11,280 nt of DNA from Nitrospirae bacterium RBG_13_39_12 (GCA_001805125.1 MHEF01000110.1:1-11280); one strand, 5' to 3'. Shown: positions 1-7,311, numbered from the stretch's first letter. A program made the numbers and translations. Notes: generated from the letters alone by a model not told the origin.

Positions 1-33
1 TAACCCATGTACCCGGATCGTACCTGAAAATTG

Positions 34-89
34 CACTAACAAGGCGCTATACCTGACTGATATTCCGCTTCGCTCCATCGCGTCAAGTG
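34..89 (+). repeat. possible degenerate attC-like (integron recombination) segment
   Basis: This short stretch is richer in G and C than its surroundings. It contains CTAACAAGGCGCT (37-49) followed by ACCTGACTG (51-59), which resembles the left arm (R''-L'') of integron attC sites. A CGCTTCGCTCC loop-like run follows at 67-77, and then GTCAAGTG (82-89), an imperfect complement of CACTAAC (34-40). The expected right arm is not clearly present, and the core matches the RYYYAAC consensus only partly. The segment ends over the stop codon of the methyltransferase gene. It could equally be a chance imperfect palindrome, so the call is weak. Confidence 0.2.
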
Positions 90-697
90 ATATCGTAATA
101 AATCACTCCTATCCCGCCCCATTGTCCCCACCCAAGATCATTGTATTTGTCGGTAATTTCAATATGTTTATATCTTTTTTTAATTTCATTCCAAAATTTA
201 TCAACTTTGCATTTAAGAACTCCGGGATGTAAAAGGATATCATGGAAGACGATGAAACCATTATGCTTAACCAACGGCGAATATAATTTCCAGTCTTTCT
301 TCACTCCTGAATATCTATGGTCTCCGTCAATGAACAAAAAGTCTATTTTTTGACCTTTTAAATGCTTTATTATTTCTTCTTTTGTAGAATTTTTCTGCGA
401 ATCTTTCCTGCATAAATAAAGTCTCTGCTTTTTCCTTTTATACTTTCTGAATTTCTTGATGTCGCTAATTTTATATCCGCCTCCAAAAGGTCCTCCCGGC
501 AAATCGACACTTATGATAACAGCGCCGGGTTCAGCTATCTTACACCAGGCATAAAGCGTCCCGCCCTTTCCGGTCCCTATCTCGACTATTGTATTTAATT
601 TCCTCTTCTTAAGGAGACTTATTAAAGCAGACAGCTCTGAGACTTTTTGAACTGCTCCCTTTTTTACAGCAACTTTGGCAAGCTTTCTTGAATCCAT
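83..697 (-). CDS. class I SAM-dependent methyltransferase (CmcI / Methyltransf_24-like)
   Basis: This 204-aa cytosolic protein has a Rossmann-type methyltransferase core. The SAM-binding glycine-rich motif I is VEIGTGKGG (residues 38-46), and the acidic residue closing strand 2 is D65 in SVDLPGG. An IDGDH motif (123-127) and an FHDI motif (151-154) follow at the positions where the CmcI/Methyltransf_24 group carries its DGDH and HD residues, which may bind metal or take part in catalysis. The N-terminus is Lys-rich and lacks a signal peptide. The substrate cannot be read from the sequence: relatives act on sugars, small molecules or natural products. The gene starts at ATG (695-697), has no clear Shine-Dalgarno sequence, and lies 61 nt downstream of the PGPGW gene on the same strand. 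No glycan-synthesis genes are adjacent, so it may be a stand-alone or acquired gene; the attC-like sequence at its 3' end fits that idea but does not prove it. Confidence 0.82.
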   Translation of the reverse strand: MDSRKLAKVAVKKGAVQKVSELSALISLLKKRKLNTIVEIGTGKGGTLYAWCKIAEPGAVIISVDLPGGPFGGGYKISDIKKFRKYKRKKQRLYLCRKDSQKNSTKEEIIKHLKGQKIDFLFIDGDHRYSGVKKDWKLYSPLVKHNGFIVFHDILLHPGVLKCKVDKFWNEIKKRYKHIEITDKYNDLGWGQWGGIGVIYYDIT

Positions 698-758
698 ACA
701 AAAATATCATCAACTCATAAAATCACATTTAAATATCGATAATTGAGTTAAAAATTAA

Positions 759-983
759 CTACTTCTTTTTATTATTCCCTCTAATTTGCTGCTTTACTTT
801 TTTCAGTAATCTCCTTGCCCAGACAAATTCAGTTGCAAGAATACCCAGAGCTACCGGGATTACAATAAAAGCAGGTCCTGGCAATACAATCATTGCAATT
901 CCGACAAGCAGAATGGTAAACCCTATTACACCAATAACAAGTTTTTTTACTTTTTTAAATGTATTATTGATTACTTCATTCAT
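759..983 (-). CDS. PGPGW-family small transmembrane protein
   Basis: This 74-aa inner-membrane protein is basic at both ends and carries two hydrophobic segments (about residues 15-34 and 38-54) separated by the sequence LPGPAF (34-39). It then has ATEFVWARRLLKK (50-62). That arrangement, a Leu-Pro-Gly-Pro turn between two helices followed by ATEF-x-WARRLL, is the signature of the PGPGW family of putative transmembrane proteins. Here the usual GW after PGP is replaced by AF. The family has no established function. The length is at the short end of typical members, so the gene looks complete. It starts at ATG (981-983) without an obvious Shine-Dalgarno sequence and lies 105 nt downstream of the cytochrome gene on the same strand. 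It could be co-transcribed with that gene or expressed alone, since the intervening hairpin is weak. Confidence 0.8.
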   Translation of the reverse strand: MNEVINNTFKKVKKLVIGVIGFTILLVGIAMIVLPGPAFIVIPVALGILATEFVWARRLLKKVKQQIRGNNKKK

Positions 984-1065
984 GGTTTATAAACTGATAC
1001 TTGCTGGGTTATTTTTTATGTTTACAAACACAACTTTTATAACAAAATAGGGATTCAAAAACTTA

Positions 1066-1085
1066 TAAAATTATATCAAATTTTA
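1066..1085 (-). terminator. weak AT-only hairpin after the cytochrome gene
   Basis: A 7-bp inverted repeat TAAAATT-N6-AATTTTA lies just past the cytochrome stop codon. Read on the minus strand, a run of five T follows within about five bases (1057-1061). The stem contains no G:C pair, so termination would be inefficient at best. It is listed only because it is the sole hairpin between the cytochrome gene and the PGPGW gene. Confidence 0.2.
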
Positions 1086-1088
1086 CTG

Positions 1089-4000
1089 CTATGGTTGAGG
1101 CTCGAATAAAATAGCATCTGCCATAACATAACCATTGGCATCGTCACTCAATACGACACCTTGCTGCAAGGATGATAACTGCCATTTTACAGCATCTGCC
1201 ATAATATACTGATCAAGCTCAGCATCATCGGAAATTTCAACATTACCCGCTGTCCCTGCATCGAAATAGTATGTTCCCAGGTATGTCCATCCACCTTCAC
1301 CCTGTTCCTGGTCTATTCGCACCGTATCAGTTAAGCTTCCGCCTGCACCATCACTATAAGTAATTACATATGGGACATTCGTTGCACGGCTGCTGTGCGA
1401 TGTCCACCATGCATAGATATCATAGTTTCCAGCTTGAGGCAGATTAGGGGTAAAATTTGCTGTATTGCTTCCTGTTGCAGTTGATTGAATGTATCGAGAG
1501 TCTGTTCCGTAATACACACTGTATAAACTTGTTCCCCAGGTACCAGCGAACACAGCGTTTACATTATCAACAATAACCGATGTATGTCCTGACTGGGCAT
1601 TGAAATGATAGGTCCCGAGATAGACAAACTGGCCTCCATTCACACGCTGATTGACAGTTACAATGTCAGAACCACTACTGTGATGTATCGTATATGGGGC
1701 ATTCGTCGCACGATTTGTATATGATGTCCACCAGGCATAGACATTGTAGTTTCCTGTTTGCGTTAAAACAGGGGTAAAGGTGCAAATATTGGAGCCGGTA
1801 CCTGATACACGATATTTTGTATTCTTATTATAAATATCTCCAGAGGTTGAAGATGTCCAGTAACCATTAAAATCTGCATCCCAGTTGTCAACAGCCGTCC
1901 AACTGGGATTGGCAACCATTAAATCTACATCGCGTATCCCTGTATTGCTCTGCGAGTCGGTTCCGGTAACGGTGAGCGTTTTCAATCCCGTATCTACTGT
2001 CCCTGGTACTGTAGTCCGGTAACTATATATCTTATCTCCTGCAACAGCGTCACCATTCGTACCATCGTCATACATGGTCTGTGTTGCACTGCCATCTATT
2101 GATGTAAGGTCTATAGTGACACTGCTTATCGTATCGTCCGAGCTATAAACATATGCAGTAAACAGGACTGTGTCTGTCCCGTTATTATCAACAGAAGACG
2201 GGGTTACCTGGGGCATTAATACTCGGGGACCAACATATGTCGGTGTTCTTAAATATGACACTGCAGAATGGCACGCTCTGCATACACCATTCATGTTCGT
2301 CTGTGCTCCGCCATAGCTGAACATGCCTCCTATACTCTGTTCCAAAGTTGCATTGGGGTCAGGAATTCCGTCTAAAGCTTTTGCGTGGTAGCGATAGTCA
2401 CTATTGTAAGCAGTGGCATCCCCAGACACATAAGGCCATGTCTCCATATAAGTAGCTTGTTCTTCGTCCATAATAATATCCGCAGGCCCGCCGCCATCCT
2501 TTTCAATCTTTATTGCATCTGCTATAACATACCCATTGGCATCGTTGTCCAAAACCACTGAACCTGACTCTGTGGTAATAAATGGAAATGTGCCAAGTAA
2601 ATTCCATTGGCCTCCGTTAACCTGCTGGTTAACATCAACTGTTTGAGAACCACCATTGTAATGGATAGTATATGGAGCATCTGTTGCACGGTTTGAATAC
2701 TGTACCCACTGTGCATAAACATTGTAATTACCGTTTTCAGCGACAATGAATGTCCATGTAGCAGTGGCTGAAGGTATCGAGGGTATTACCAGATACGAAA
2801 AATTTAATGAGGGCACCTTATCAGTAGAACCATAGCTACTGATAAGCTCGCCGTGCCTAATCATTGCCTTTGTGGGTGAACCATGCACATTGTGGCAGGT
2901 TATACAGGTTTCAGATGAGTCGTTTCTCTCTGAACCATATGTACCATGACCGCTGTCAAAGTCGGTATCAGCATGATACGATCCGATCCCTAAATGAAGA
3001 TTGTGCGAGTTTGCAGGGCTAGCATCATTATTCCAGAAGTTTGTTGCATCCGGAGCCCCTGTTTCACTGAGCACCTCGTAACGGTTATGGCAGCTGAAGC
3101 AGAGTGCAAAATCCTGCCAGCTATTAAGAGGATTAGCTCCGGCTCCCCTGAGGGGTCTGGGAATAACCATGCAGGCCTGCCCATTGATGTATTTTAAACG
3201 GTAACTTTCGCAATAAGGATTGATCGCCTCGTAGGTACTTTCATCAGCCTCATAGGTTCTATGCTCATGGTCAATGTGTCTCTTATCAGCATCATGGCAG
3301 TTGAGGCAATTTATCTTATGACCGGTTACATAAAACCCATATGTTGTGTTATCACCAATAATATTCGGCGCATATGTTCCTGGTCCGTCAAATTTAATCG
3401 CATCGGCAATAACATTATTGTCAGCATTATCGCTCAGCATCACTGAGCCGGCTGTCCCTGCTGTAAATGGCCAGATTCCGAGATAGTTCCATTGATCCGA
3501 ATCGTGTTGCTGGTTTACAAAAATTGTTGCAGAACCACCATCATAATTGATTGTATACGGTGCATTGCTTGCCCTGTTTGTCTGGGCCTGCCACCATGCA
3601 TAAACTTTATAATATCCAGATTTGAGAATAGTAGGTACCCAGTTAGCTGTGCACGATCCACTACCTAATGCATGCCAGCGATATCCTGATCCATAGTATC
3701 CCCATTCCTGATTCCTCCAGTTCCAGCTACATACATAGGTAGCACTAGGATCATCCAGTATTATAGGAGTAACTTTTTCAGCCATACTATAAGCAGGTTG
3801 GTCATCATGGCATCCGGCACACCACTTCTCTTTTCCACTGGTCAGAACATTGCCGGTATAGACACCGGTTTTCCAGTTGTCCTTGGCCCCTGCCGAACCA
3901 TTTACACTATTAACTCCATTATAAGAACCTCCGGGACTATGGCAGTTATCGCATACATCTGTCTCTGAAAGATTAATCCTTCCGTCTCCGTTACTATCAA

Positions 4001-5099
4001 CCCCGGTCTTGAAACATGTGTAATGGTCTGTATCATGGCATTCATTGCACGCAAGTAACGGACCCCTGACATCATCGCTGTCATTTTCAGTGTGAGTGGA
4101 ATGGCTGACAGTTGTTCCATAATAGGCACCACTGTTCCAGCCATCATCGTGCCCGTGACAGTCTGCACAATCTGTTTCGCTACCTCCGCCACCGTGTCCC
4201 AACCCATTACTATGTTTATGGCAAGGGATGCAATTAGTCCCCGCAGCTTCGCATATATTTTCATGTTTCTGTTCTGGAGCTCCACCGTCGTTCCGGAAAT
4301 GGTCTGTCCAGGTGTGACATACTTCACATATACCATCGTAGGTGCTATCACCATCAGCAAATGAATCAATGCCTTCATTGTCAAAAAACTTTACCTGTTT
4401 ATTAACTCCATCAACTTCAATACTATCTTTGATATATTGACCATAAATTACCGCAAAGGTTGTCGGAGGAGATAAAGGCATACATGCATCTCCCTTCACT
4501 GTTATCGTGCTTGTGTCAGTGTCTATTTCACTTATTACATAGTTATATCCGAGCTTTCCCATATTAGGGAATAATATGGCAGTGCGCTTGTCACTGCCTC
4601 CCTTTTCTGTCTTGTCCATTATTTTCTCGGCATCCCAGCCCTGTTTGTATGTGATTAACTCATTTGTTAAGGTGCTCGTATCATCCCCGTTGTCAGAGCA
4701 TGATGTGACTTTCCCTGTGGCAAGGTAGAGTCTGCTCGAATCTGTATTCTTATAATACTTCTGCCTCTGGTAATGTGGATTATGACAATTACGACACTGT
4801 CTTGACCAAGTACCATATTTATTGCTTGTATTCTGGTTCGAATGAGTTTCTGCAAAAGGCGCGCTTGATTCCGAGTACGGACCATACAGTGCTGTGTGAC
4901 AGCTTAAACATATAAGGTCATACTCCTCGCTGTCAGTCCAGAAGGGCGAGTTCATGAGTGTCTGACCGTGACAGTTACCACAGGATATGTTGTTACTTTC
5001 ATTGTGGGGGGCATCTATCGCAGAAAGGAATTGCGAGGTAAAAATTATTAAAAATAACACCAAAACTAAAATAATTATTTTTGTATTTTTTCTATCCAT
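1089..5099 (-). CDS. 13-haem c-type cytochrome with golvesin/Xly CBD-like domains
   Basis: This is a 1336-aa exported multihaem cytochrome. A Sec signal peptide occupies about residues 1-27 (basic start, hydrophobic 8-22, cleavage probably after FLSA). Thirteen CxxCH haem-attachment motifs start at residues 40, 64, 102, 258, 290, 311, 351, 383, 427, 598, 667, 732 and 940. Golvesin/Xly CBD-like beta domains, recognised by YxVYAWW, NRATNAPYTI, VNQQ, LGTxxF and VIADAI, lie at about 444-571, 767-866, 1065-1179 and 1175-1307. An extra terminal strand follows at 1312-1334, and a lone domain opening sits at 875-906. Residues 960-1062 resemble an Ig-like domain of the choice-of-anchor X type (YDDGTNGD, AGDKIYSY). 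An EF-hand-like loop is at 368-379. No C-terminal membrane helix or sorting signal is visible, so it is probably periplasmic or surface-released. Electron transfer is inferred from the haems, and glycan or matrix binding from the golvesin domains. Start ATG has only a poor Shine-Dalgarno sequence. Confidence 0.9.
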   Translation of the reverse strand: MDRKNTKIIILVLVLFLIIFTSQFLSAIDAPHNESNNISCGNCHGQTLMNSPFWTDSEEYDLICLSCHTALYGPYSESSAPFAETHSNQNTSNKYGTWSRQCRNCHNPHYQRQKYYKNTDSSRLYLATGKVTSCSDNGDDTSTLTNELITYKQGWDAEKIMDKTEKGGSDKRTAILFPNMGKLGYNYVISEIDTDTSTITVKGDACMPLSPPTTFAVIYGQYIKDSIEVDGVNKQVKFFDNEGIDSFADGDSTYDGICEVCHTWTDHFRNDGGAPEQKHENICEAAGTNCIPCHKHSNGLGHGGGGSETDCADCHGHDDGWNSGAYYGTTVSHSTHTENDSDDVRGPLLACNECHDTDHYTCFKTGVDSNGDGRINLSETDVCDNCHSPGGSYNGVNSVNGSAGAKDNWKTGVYTGNVLTSGKEKWCAGCHDDQPAYSMAEKVTPIILDDPSATYVCSWNWRNQEWGYYGSGYRWHALGSGSCTANWVPTILKSGYYKVYAWWQAQTNRASNAPYTINYDGGSATIFVNQQHDSDQWNYLGIWPFTAGTAGSVMLSDNADNNVIADAIKFDGPGTYAPNIIGDNTTYGFYVTGHKINCLNCHDADKRHIDHEHRTYEADESTYEAINPYCESYRLKYINGQACMVIPRPLRGAGANPLNSWQDFALCFSCHNRYEVLSETGAPDATNFWNNDASPANSHNLHLGIGSYHADTDFDSGHGTYGSERNDSSETCITCHNVHGSPTKAMIRHGELISSYGSTDKVPSLNFSYLVIPSIPSATATWTFIVAENGNYNVYAQWVQYSNRATDAPYTIHYNGGSQTVDVNQQVNGGQWNLLGTFPFITTESGSVVLDNDANGYVIADAIKIEKDGGGPADIIMDEEQATYMETWPYVSGDATAYNSDYRYHAKALDGIPDPNATLEQSIGGMFSYGGAQTNMNGVCRACHSAVSYLRTPTYVGPRVLMPQVTPSSVDNNGTDTVLFTAYVYSSDDTISSVTIDLTSIDGSATQTMYDDGTNGDAVAGDKIYSYRTTVPGTVDTGLKTLTVTGTDSQSNTGIRDVDLMVANPSWTAVDNWDADFNGYWTSSTSGDIYNKNTKYRVSGTGSNICTFTPVLTQTGNYNVYAWWTSYTNRATNAPYTIHHSSGSDIVTVNQRVNGGQFVYLGTYHFNAQSGHTSVIVDNVNAVFAGTWGTSLYSVYYGTDSRYIQSTATGSNTANFTPNLPQAGNYDIYAWWTSHSSRATNVPYVITYSDGAGGSLTDTVRIDQEQGEGGWTYLGTYYFDAGTAGNVEISDDAELDQYIMADAVKWQLSSLQQGVVLSDDANGYVMADAILFEPQP
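1092..1175 (-). other. orphan C-terminal strand of a golvesin-type domain
   Basis: Residues 1309-1336 of the cytochrome contain GVVLSDDANGYVMADAILFE, which is the normal closing segment of a golvesin-type domain. The domain before it (1175-1307) already has its own closing segment, ending IMADAVKW. The orphan copy most resembles the end of the second domain (VVLDNDANGYVIADAI, residues 848-863), also at DNA level: 1127-1141 and 2530-2544 share CCATTGGCATCGT. Confidence 0.7.
3963..3998 (-). other. EF-hand-like calcium-binding loop within the cytochrome
   Basis: Residues 368-379 read DSNGDGRINLSE. They have Asp, Asn and Asp at loop positions 1, 3 and 5, Gly at 6, Ile at 8 and Glu at 12, which is the canonical EF-hand/dockerin calcium loop. 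The loop lies between haem motif 7 (C351) and haem motif 8 (C383). Calcium binding is inferred from the motif alone; there is no second EF-hand nearby. Confidence 0.65.
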
Positions 5100-5129
5100 A
5101 ACTTATTTATTACAGAATTATCTTTATTT

Positions 5130-5160
5130 ATTGGCATATTATAGCAATTTTCCTGCCAAT
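5130..5160 (-). promoter_or_regulatory. promoter of the multihaem cytochrome gene with candidate operator
   Basis: On the minus strand the sequence TGCTATAAT provides an extended -10 element (TATAAT at 5138-5143), about 39 nt before the cytochrome ATG. A convincing -35 hexamer is absent. The -10 lies between the two arms of a perfect inverted repeat, TATTGGCA (5129-5136) and TGCCAATA (5154-5161), with a 17-nt spacer. A repeat placed over the -10 is the usual position for a repressor site, so regulated expression is likely. The regulator is not identified. Confidence 0.5.
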
Positions 5161-5220
5161 ATTATATATAAATATTAAGCATTTTTAACATAAATAATCG
5201 TTTTAAACTCTTGATCAATG

Positions 5221-5310
5221 TATGGAACAACATTCAACTTTAAAACTAAGATGCTGGGCTAAATTATCCAAAATCAAAAATTATAGAGGATTAATTTACA
5301 TAGTTCCATA
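5221..5310. repeat. widely spaced inverted repeat TATGGAAC / GTTCCATA
   Basis: Perfect 8-bp arms at 5221-5228 and 5303-5310 are separated by 74 nt in the gap between the protease and cytochrome genes. Each arm contains GGAAC, the core of the -35 element of many ECF sigma promoters. On the minus strand the right arm is followed, after 17 nt, by TATAAT (5280-5285), so it may be a second, upstream promoter for the cytochrome. The rest of the 5100-5354 gap is very AT-rich and holds only a further weak hairpin (TTATTTA 5314-5320 with TAAATAA 5328-5334). Confidence 0.3.
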
Positions 5311-5354
5311 ATATTATTTATACATCATAAATAAACCATTCATAATAATTTCTG

Positions 5355-6320
5355 TCAGACTTCCTTATCTTCCCCGTCAACATCATCAACATATGCTCGT
5401 TTCTTTTTCAGTAATCTAATAAACCCGTACACAGTAATCAGAGCAGCAAAGGAAAATAGTATTATATAGAGATTATTGCTGAAGTATGAAAACCATGTAT
5501 TCTTTTTTTTAAGATCTGCACGCCATTTTTTCTCAATTTCAGAAGCATTAACTAAAAGACTTTTCTCGATAGAATAGTCTGCGGAATGTCCCTTTTTCAT
5601 GTGTCCAAGCACATTTAAAATCCCCTGTTCACCATATTGATTGACGATATATTCCACGAAGCTTTTGCTTTCTTCATACGATAAAATCAGAGACTTGTCA
5701 TCCTTTGGAAAACTTAATAGATTTTTTATGTCTATCAACCTATCAGATATGACAGCTTTTGTAAGTTCCTTGTTGCCATTTTTTGTCATAATCTCAGCTA
5801 TTCCTCCACTTGCCCACTGGCATACACCTTCGTCCATCCATCTCGGCAGTTTATCTCTTTCTATATTGTGGTGCAGAACAAGATGACATAACTCATGCTT
5901 TAGTGTAGCTTCAATTGTAAAAGGCTTTTCATATACCCTTGAGGTATCAAGCACAATAAGGTTTCTTTCAGGAACAGCAAAAGCTACAATTAAATCGTTT
6001 CCGGCTGCTTTTACAAAAACATCCCTATCTTTTATAAGAACCACATCTGGTCTGAATTCAATCTCCCATTTCAGTTTCTTAATAAGGTCCATTTTAACAT
6101 CAGGATATAAGTTCTTAACATCCTCAGCAATGTTCTCTATCGATTTACCAAAAAGGACTGCAATTTCACTTGTTTGAATCTTATTAAGCACTTCTGTTTC
6201 AGCATGAATGGGATTTAATAAAATGTAAAGAATGGTTAAAGACAATAAGGGTAGAAGCCTTTTGAATTTTGGTTTATCAAACCCATATCTTTCCATCATG
6301 TTGTGCTTATATTTTTTCAA
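5355..6320 (-). CDS. membrane-anchored zinc metalloprotease, peptidase MA-like (gluzincin)
   Basis: This protein of up to 321 aa has the zinc-protease motif HELCH (142-146) and a second conserved segment, RWMDEGVCQW (160-169), whose E164 is the probable third zinc ligand. The H-E-x-x-H plus downstream W-x-x-E-G layout is that of the peptidase MA/M1-like gluzincins. A hydrophobic segment at about 22-40 ending PIHA acts as a signal peptide or anchor. A second hydrophobic segment (283-305), followed by RLLKKKR, is a stop-transfer helix, so the catalytic domain should face the periplasm with a short acidic tail in the cytosol. The start is ambiguous: TTG at 6318-6320 overlaps the anti-sigma gene by 14 nt, whereas ATG at 6297-6299 or 6294-6296 lies just after that gene's stop, and none has a good Shine-Dalgarno sequence. 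Its place in the sigma/anti-sigma operon suggests a regulatory or stress-related proteolytic role; the substrate is unknown. Confidence 0.78.
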   Translation of the reverse strand: MKKYKHNMMERYGFDKPKFKRLLPLLSLTILYILLNPIHAETEVLNKIQTSEIAVLFGKSIENIAEDVKNLYPDVKMDLIKKLKWEIEFRPDVVLIKDRDVFVKAAGNDLIVAFAVPERNLIVLDTSRVYEKPFTIEATLKHELCHLVLHHNIERDKLPRWMDEGVCQWASGGIAEIMTKNGNKELTKAVISDRLIDIKNLLSFPKDDKSLILSYEESKSFVEYIVNQYGEQGILNVLGHMKKGHSADYSIEKSLLVNASEIEKKWRADLKKKNTWFSYFSNNLYIILFSFAALITVYGFIRLLKKKRAYVDDVDGEDKEV

Positions 6321-7311
6321 TAGAGATTCTTATTTTTATAGAACCTCTGTGAGATTCAAAAGACTTCTCTTCCTGCTTAACCTCTCCGAGCATCTTCAGT
6401 TTTTCAATTAATTTATCTATTTTTTCCAGATATAACTCTGCATTTAATATATTTTTATTTTCATAATTATCTTTGTTAATTGCTTTCCCTCCAAACTGTA
6501 TCAAAACTTCTTCGACTTTCTCACTAGCAGTTTCAACGTCTCTGACACTAAGGGTTAAATTAATAATCTCCTTTTTCATATCACCCTTTGCCTTTGTCTC
6601 AAATGCGGACAATGCTTCGCGTCTTGATTCATATCTTTCCGCAGCACCTGAAAACTTCTTGACTTCATCCCGCTTTGCACCTGGAGCTTGTCCTTCCGCT
6701 TCTGCTTTCTTCAAAGATTCTGCAGCTTTGGTTTCCGAAGCTTCTTCAGGCACAGATTCCTCTTTATCTTTTTCATATAGTAAAACCTTTTCTCTATCAC
6801 TTTGAGCAAAGGTCGGAGAAGGCTTCAATTCTTTTTCCTTTAACAGAGGAGATGATGTCATTAAATCTTTTCCTCTTTTCTTATCTCCTTGAGATATAAG
6901 TCTCTCATTAATAACCTCTTCTGACGGTGCCTTTGCAAGCTCGGTGCGATCCTGCAATCTTATTTCAGGCTGAATGGTATTAAATATATAAATTGTGGTT
7001 AAAGCTATAAGGACCACGGCAACAGCCTCAATCGGGAGTTTTATGTGAAGTGGATAAAATAATCGTTCAAAGATTCCTTTCCCTGTATCAGCTTCTGCTT
7101 TTACTTTAGCCATAACATTTGTTGTTATCCATTGAGGAGGTTCTACTTCTTCAATATTCTTCACATAATCAAGCGTCTTCATCAAGTCAGCAAGACATCC
7201 ACTACATTTCTGGCATGACCTGAGATGTTCGTCAATAACCGCCTTTTCTTCAGAAGAGATAATATCCTCTATATAAACTGACAACTTTTCCTGAATACTT
7301 TTACAGTCCAT
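6307..7311 (-). CDS. transmembrane anti-sigma factor with zf-HC2 domain
   Basis: This 334-aa protein starts with a zinc-binding anti-sigma (ZAS, zf-HC2) domain: C3, then H29, C33 and C36 in the order H-x3-C-x2-C, with a further C39. This domain normally holds a cognate ECF sigma factor in the cytosol. A single transmembrane helix follows at about 93-112. Next comes a long charged, low-complexity stretch rich in Glu, Lys and Ala (about 120-245), then a C-terminal periplasmic domain (about 247-334) beginning IINLTLSVRD. This last domain resembles the DUF4349/DUF2275 type of sensor region and alternates beta strands with a Lys/Glu-rich helix. The gene begins with ATG immediately after the TAA of the sigma gene, as expected for a translationally coupled sigma/anti-sigma pair. 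What the periplasmic part senses cannot be told from the sequence. Confidence 0.85.
   Translation of the reverse strand: MDCKSIQEKLSVYIEDIISSEEKAVIDEHLRSCQKCSGCLADLMKTLDYVKNIEEVEPPQWITTNVMAKVKAEADTGKGIFERLFYPLHIKLPIEAVAVVLIALTTIYIFNTIQPEIRLQDRTELAKAPSEEVINERLISQGDKKRGKDLMTSSPLLKEKELKPSPTFAQSDREKVLLYEKDKEESVPEEASETKAAESLKKAEAEGQAPGAKRDEVKKFSGAAERYESRREALSAFETKAKGDMKKEIINLTLSVRDVETASEKVEEVLIQFGGKAINKDNYENKNILNAELYLEKIDKLIEKLKMLGEVKQEEKSFESHRGSIKIRISIEKI

Noticed and set aside
1105..3800. Recurring similar DNA segments inside the cytochrome gene, which could suggest a DNA-level repeat array
   Set aside because: They are spaced by hundreds of bases, stay in frame and match the golvesin domain pattern, so they are protein domain repeats and not CRISPR or another array.
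3902..4384. A 160-codon open frame inside the cytochrome gene on the same strand, and a 90-codon antisense frame at 4092-4364
   Set aside because: Both are out-of-frame shadows of a region dense in CxxCH codons; their translations show no domain, and the cytochrome frame is unbroken.
5314..5334. TTATTTA-N7-TAAATAA hairpin as terminator of the sigma/protease operon
   Set aside because: AT-only stem without a T tract on the minus strand; too weak to call.
6473..6805. A 110-codon plus-strand frame antisense to the anti-sigma gene
   Set aside because: It is Ser/Phe-rich as expected from the complement of a Glu/Lys-rich coding region, and has no ribosome binding site or recognisable motif.
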